A DNA stretch of 9,523 bases from Coriobacteriaceae bacterium (GTDB lineage Bacteria > Actinomycetota > Coriobacteriia > Coriobacteriales > UMGS124): the NCBI GenBank assembly GCA_019420325.1, contig JAHZHK010000096.1, forward strand, positions 1-9,523, written 5' to 3'. The notes below the pieces were generated by a model, which made no database searches, was not told the DNA's origin, and worked only from the letters and a program-made list of their open reading frames with translations. How positions within the stretch are numbered: position 1 is the stretch's first letter; the number at the start of each line of letters is the position of its first letter. Shown in pieces: positions 6,356 to 9,523 of this stretch. The translations under genes were made by a program, and so were the position numbers.

Positions 6356-7405
6356 CTAGAAGATAGTCATGAACAGTTTGGCCAAGGCAAAGCCGATGAG
6401 ACCGCAGCAGGGGAAGGTGAGCACCCAGGCTACGACCATGTGCTTGGCAATGTCCCACTTCACCTTGTGGGGGTTCTTGATGAAGCCCACGCCCATGATG
6501 GAAGACGTGTTGGCGTGCGAGGTGGAAACCGGCATGCCTGTGAGCGAGGCGATAAGCAGGGTAATGCTCGTCGAGAGGCTCGCGGCAACGCCCTGGGGAA
6601 CCTCAAGCTTGACCATGTCCATGGCAACAGACTTGATGATGCGCTTGCCGCCTACGGCCGTGCCCAGGGAGATGGCCAGCGAGCACACGATCATGAGCCA
6701 TAGCGGGAAGCCGTCGGCGCTCGGCTCAGAGGAACCGAAGGAGAGCGCGATACCCAGAAGGGCGATGGACATGAACTTCTGGCCGTCTTGGGCACCGTGC
6801 AGGAACGAGAGCGCCACGGCACACACATCCTGGACGGCCATGAAGAAGCGGTTTGCGCTGCGACGGTTGGCGTTGCGACACGCAAAGTTGATGAACTTCA
6901 TGAGCAGGCAGCCAAGGATGAAGCCGGCTCCCAGGGAGAAAATCATGCCGTAGATGACCTTGGCCCACTCACTGGGAACGACGCCGGCCCAGCCGTTGAG
7001 TGCGATGGCGCCGCCTGTGATGCCGGCGATAAGCGAGTGGGACTTCGAGGCCGGGATGCCCATGAGCCAACAGAATACGCCCCAGACGATGGCTCCTATC
7101 ATGGCGGCCACCAAGGCGAGAAGTGCCGCATGGGTGTTTCCCGAGAAATCGACCATGCCGAACATGGTGTGGGCCACAGCGGTGGAGATGTAGGTCATGC
7201 CGAGCAGGCCCACGAAGTTGAAGACCGACGCGAGCGCGATGGCCGTGCCGGGGCGCAGGCACCGTGTGGAAACCGCGGTCGCGATGGCATTGGGTGCGTC
7301 GGTTGCGCCCGAGATGACGGTAACGGCGATAACGAGTGCAACGATGAGCCACAGAACAGGATACATAACAGCCTGTTCGATGAAAGCGGAAAGGGTGAGT
7401 GCCAT
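6356..7405 (-). CDS. PiT-family inorganic phosphate permease
   Basis: This is an integral membrane phosphate transporter of the PHO4/PiT family, which imports phosphate (often as a metal-phosphate) coupled to H+ or Na+. The 349-residue protein is mostly hydrophobic with about 8-10 membrane segments. The family's internal inverted duplication is visible: ISGATDAPNAIATAVSTR (31-48) and SFLHGAQDGQKFMSIALLG (200-218) are the paired signature motifs, and GIPASKSHSLIAGITGG (116-132) mirrors GMPVSTSHANTSSIMGVG (290-307). The classical GxND motifs read GATD and GAQD here, a pattern I recall from clostridial-type members. The ATG at 7405 gives a typical N terminus; an extension to 7510 is open but is not family-like. 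The Shine-Dalgarno sequence is weak. No DUF47/PhoU-like partner gene is adjacent, although such partners often accompany pit. Confidence 0.92.
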   Translation of the reverse strand: MALTLSAFIEQAVMYPVLWLIVALVIAVTVISGATDAPNAIATAVSTRCLRPGTAIALASVFNFVGLLGMTYISTAVAHTMFGMVDFSGNTHAALLALVAAMIGAIVWGVFCWLMGIPASKSHSLIAGITGGAIALNGWAGVVPSEWAKVIYGMIFSLGAGFILGCLLMKFINFACRNANRRSANRFFMAVQDVCAVALSFLHGAQDGQKFMSIALLGIALSFGSSEPSADGFPLWLMIVCSLAISLGTAVGGKRIIKSVAMDMVKLEVPQGVAASLSTSITLLIASLTGMPVSTSHANTSSIMGVGFIKNPHKVKWDIAKHMVVAWVLTFPCCGLIGFALAKLFMTIF

Positions 7406-7416
7406 CGGTCCCCAAC

Positions 7417-7446
7417 TTTGTAAAGAATCGGCCAATAATACGTCAA
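7417..7446 (-). promoter_or_regulatory. Possible promoter of the phosphate permease gene
   Basis: On the minus strand TTGACG (complement of 7441-7446) is followed 18 bases later by TACAAA (complement of 7417-7422), matching five of six and four of six sigma-70 consensus positions. Transcription would start a few bases before the ATG at 7405, giving a very short leader. This is a weak prediction based on consensus alone. Confidence 0.3.
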
Positions 7447-7471
7447 AAGTCAGAAAACTAATATAGCAGCA

Positions 7472-7509
7472 TGGCTTGCTCCCAGTGGCCCTCAAGCGGG
7501 CCAAAGCCA
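7472..7509 (-). other. Nested hairpin between the peptidase and permease genes
   Basis: TGGCTT (7472-7477) is complementary to AAGCCA (7504-7509), and directly inside it TGGCCC (7486-7491) is complementary to GGGCCA (7498-7503). The result is two stacked six-pair stems with an eight-base bulge on one side and a six-base loop. On the minus strand it lies 13 bases after the peptidase stop. The lack of an immediate T-run argues against a standard intrinsic terminator, but it could protect a 3' end or slow readthrough. The rest of the 116-base gap holds only the possible promoter. Confidence 0.3.
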
Positions 7510-7521
7510 CAAGAGGTCGAT

Positions 7522-9523
7522 TTACTGCTTGGAAATCAGGTCCACGACTGTGAGGTCCGCAGACGCCTTTGCAATGATGTCGCGGCTGCCGAAGACACAG
7601 ATCCGACCTTGCTCGGCGACGCCGTGCAGGGCCTGGGCAAGGTTGCGCAACGCCTGCGGGGTCGTTGCGAGTTCCTCGCTGCGCAAACGCTCTCTCCAGA
7701 GGGGGTCACGGCGAGCAAGGTAAAGGCCGTCTTGCCTGCGTGCCACCTGGTAGGGCTTTTTGGGAGAGTCATGGGCCGCAAGGGTGCTCACGATGTAGCC
7801 TTCCAAGTCTTCCTCAGTGGGTTCGTAGCTCTCAATCCAGGAGGCACAGGCGTCCATGCGGGCAAGAGAGTCGTCGAGATTGGGGTCGCGGAAGGTATAG
7901 AAGCCCACCTCGCCGTCGATGTCAGGCTTGATGCCGCAGCCGTAGGCGCCGCCCTTCACGCGAATCTCGTTCCAGAGATACTCATAGTTGATGGCTTTTT
8001 GTGCCACGTTCCATACGCCGGAGAACGAGTTGCCAGAAAGAGGACCGCAAAGGGCCTTGGAGACGAAGCACACGTCGGTGGGAACAACGAATGCTTCGTT
8101 GACGAGCGCAGCAGGGGGAACGACGAGGCGCGTTTGCTGAGCCTTTGCTTCCTCCAGGCCAAAGGTACCCGCCTTGTCCCAGTAAGCGGCGAGGTCGCAC
8201 TTAGGGCCGGTGAAGCTGTGATAGTCGTTCCCGCGCTTGAACGTGCGCTTGCAGACATCGGTGAGTTTGGCCGGAAGGCCGCGAGAAACCCCCGTCCAGT
8301 CTTTGAGCAGATCGCAGACGAAACGGTAGTAATCGACGCCACCAAAGTGCTGACCCAGCCTCTTTTTGTCATCGGTGTAGCTCATGGCGCGCGCCAGGGC
8401 GTATGAGTGGCCGGAGTTTGCAAAAGCCTGCTCAGCATCGAGCTTTTGCTGCATAAGGATCGTGCGGATGCGCTCGGTGTCATCAAAGACCGTTTGCGAC
8501 CACACATGCGCGGGCAGCTCGGCCAGATCGATGACGTTTTCCGAAAGGGCGCAGGCCCCCACGACAAGCCAGGCACAGGGTTGTCCCGTGTCCTCGCGGC
8601 GCGTCACATGGGTGGAGAACCCAAGGCGTCCCAGGCGGCTTTCCACAAGCAGGTCGAGCTCTGCGGCGCTGTGGCTGATTGTGGCCATCTTGCCGAGCAG
8701 ACTGCAGGCAAGCGTCACATAGCAGAGCTCGTCCCAGGTGAGGTCGTCGAGGGGGAAGTAATGATAGGTGTAATCGATGCGGCGCGTGTCCAGGTCGTAA
8801 TGGGCGCACGGCAGCGGAGTGTCTTGGGCCAAAAAGAGGGGTGTCTCCGTCGGGCCCTGCCCCACATCGCACAGGTGCAGGCGTGGTAGGGTGGCAAGTG
8901 CCTCAGGGGAGTCGGGTTCGTCTTGGATGCAATGCAACTCGTTGGCTGCGCGCTCGACATCGTCGAGTTGCTGGGGTGATACCTCCTCGGCGGCATTGAC
9001 CTGGTCTTGTTCCGGCTCGCATTCGTCCTCTTCGAGGGCAATAAGCTCGCAGCGGCCGTGGTGATTTGTGTCGACAAAGATGTCGCGCACGGTATCTTCC
9101 CAAAACGTCGTGGTGAGGCCCTCGCGCAGCGTGCGCATCGAGTCTTCGTAGCGCAGGTAATCGCAGGGCATCTCGTCGTCGTACAGCCAGCCGCACATGG
9201 CGTTGATGGCCAGCGCCACGCCATCGGCCATGCCCGAGTCACGCTCGCGCAGGCTGAAGTCGGCGGCGTCGAGTGCCGCCGAGAGTTCTGCGCGCGGTAC
9301 GCCCTCGCGTGCCATGCGGGAAAACTCGGTCTTCAGTAGCTCGGTGAGCTCGTCTGCCGCCCCGGCGCGTGCGCCGCGCAGCTCGATGACCACATAAGGC
9401 TGCAGCAGGCCGTCGTACACGAAGCAGTCCACGTCGCAACCCAAGTCCGATTCGAGAATCGCGCGCTTGAGCGGGGCCTCGTTGCTGCCCATGAGGGCGT
9501 CGCACAGGATCTCGCAGGCCAGG
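7522..9523 (-). CDS. M16C (presequence-protease-like) zinc metallopeptidase, 5' end outside window
   Basis: This is the C-terminal two thirds of a large peptidase of family M16, subfamily C, which degrades oligopeptides inside a closed two-half chamber in the cytosol. The frame runs off the right edge, so about 667 of a typical 950-1000 residues are visible. The Met at 9492 lies inside the conserved LMGSNEAPLKRAILESDLG segment and is not the true start. Order seen: end of the second M16 domain; a shortened, very acidic linker; DSPEALATLPRLHLCDVG of the M16C-associated domain (around 8870-8920); LGQHFGGVDYYRF (around 8320-8360); and the late-domain motif LWNEIRVKGGAYGCG, followed by YTFRDPNL. 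The Arg (7960-7962) and Tyr (7942-7944) of RVKGGAY complete the active site in the family. The zinc ligand motif HxxEH should lie beyond 9523 and cannot be checked. The permease gene follows after 116 bases. Confidence 0.92.
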   Translation of the reverse strand, partial: LACEILCDALMGSNEAPLKRAILESDLGCDVDCFVYDGLLQPYVVIELRGARAGAADELTELLKTEFSRMAREGVPRAELSAALDAADFSLRERDSGMADGVALAINAMCGWLYDDEMPCDYLRYEDSMRTLREGLTTTFWEDTVRDIFVDTNHHGRCELIALEEDECEPEQDQVNAAEEVSPQQLDDVERAANELHCIQDEPDSPEALATLPRLHLCDVGQGPTETPLFLAQDTPLPCAHYDLDTRRIDYTYHYFPLDDLTWDELCYVTLACSLLGKMATISHSAAELDLLVESRLGRLGFSTHVTRREDTGQPCAWLVVGACALSENVIDLAELPAHVWSQTVFDDTERIRTILMQQKLDAEQAFANSGHSYALARAMSYTDDKKRLGQHFGGVDYYRFVCDLLKDWTGVSRGLPAKLTDVCKRTFKRGNDYHSFTGPKCDLAAYWDKAGTFGLEEAKAQQTRLVVPPAALVNEAFVVPTDVCFVSKALCGPLSGNSFSGVWNVAQKAINYEYLWNEIRVKGGAYGCGIKPDIDGEVGFYTFRDPNLDDSLARMDACASWIESYEPTEEDLEGYIVSTLAAHDSPKKPYQVARRQDGLYLARRDPLWRERLRSEELATTPQALRNLAQALHGVAEQGRICVFGSRDIIAKASADLTVVDLISKQ

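Noticed and set aside
7406..7510. N-terminal extension of the phosphate permease by 35 residues
   Set aside because: The added residues are not family-like, have no supporting ribosome-binding site, and would cover the only promoter-like sequence.
7471..8406. 311-codon plus-strand frame opposite the M16C peptidase
   Set aside because: The peptidase frame carries the conserved motifs; the opposite frame has none and is a codon-bias shadow.

Overview
The window looks like ordinary chromosomal DNA of a moderately GC-rich bacterium, most likely a member of the Coriobacteriia (Actinomycetota; an Olsenella/Atopobium/Collinsella-type organism). That is an inference from the gene set and sequence style: RNA polymerase alpha and L17 with an acidic Ala/Glu tail, ECF transporter ATPases fused into one protein, LL-diaminopimelate aminotransferase (DapL), and an M16C peptidase. 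I could not search a database, so the taxon is tentative. No mobile element, CRISPR array, tRNA or rRNA was seen.

Plus strand, 1-6263. The end of the large ribosomal-protein operon (rpoA, rplQ) stops at a strong intrinsic terminator. Only 19 bases later begins a module for an energy-coupling-factor (ECF) vitamin/metal importer: a single protein carrying both ATPases (EcfA1-like then EcfA2-like), overlapping by 8 bases with the transmembrane coupling protein EcfT. Then come truA (tRNA pseudouridine synthase) and dapL (lysine and peptidoglycan precursor synthesis). The order rpoA-rplQ-ecfA-ecfT-truA matches the Firmicutes order rpoA-rplQ-ecfA1-ecfA2-ecfT-truA, but dapL sits where rplM-rpsI often follow. 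No substrate-binding S component is present, so this is probably a shared (group II) ECF module serving S proteins encoded elsewhere.

Convergence, 6201-6355. Two intrinsic terminators lie back to back, one for dapL and one for the minus-strand phosphate transporter gene.

Minus strand, 9523-6356. A large M16C (presequence-protease-like) metallopeptidase enters from the right edge with its N-terminal third, including the zinc site, outside the window. It is followed after 116 bases by a PiT-family phosphate permease.

I found no convincing undescribed system. The points most worth a second look are: a possible 14-codon leader ORF whose Shine-Dalgarno sequence is one arm of the terminator before the ECF genes; the one-chain ECF ATPase; the unusual N-terminal extension of EcfT with an imperfect 24-residue duplication; and a cluster of four cysteines near the end of TruA.
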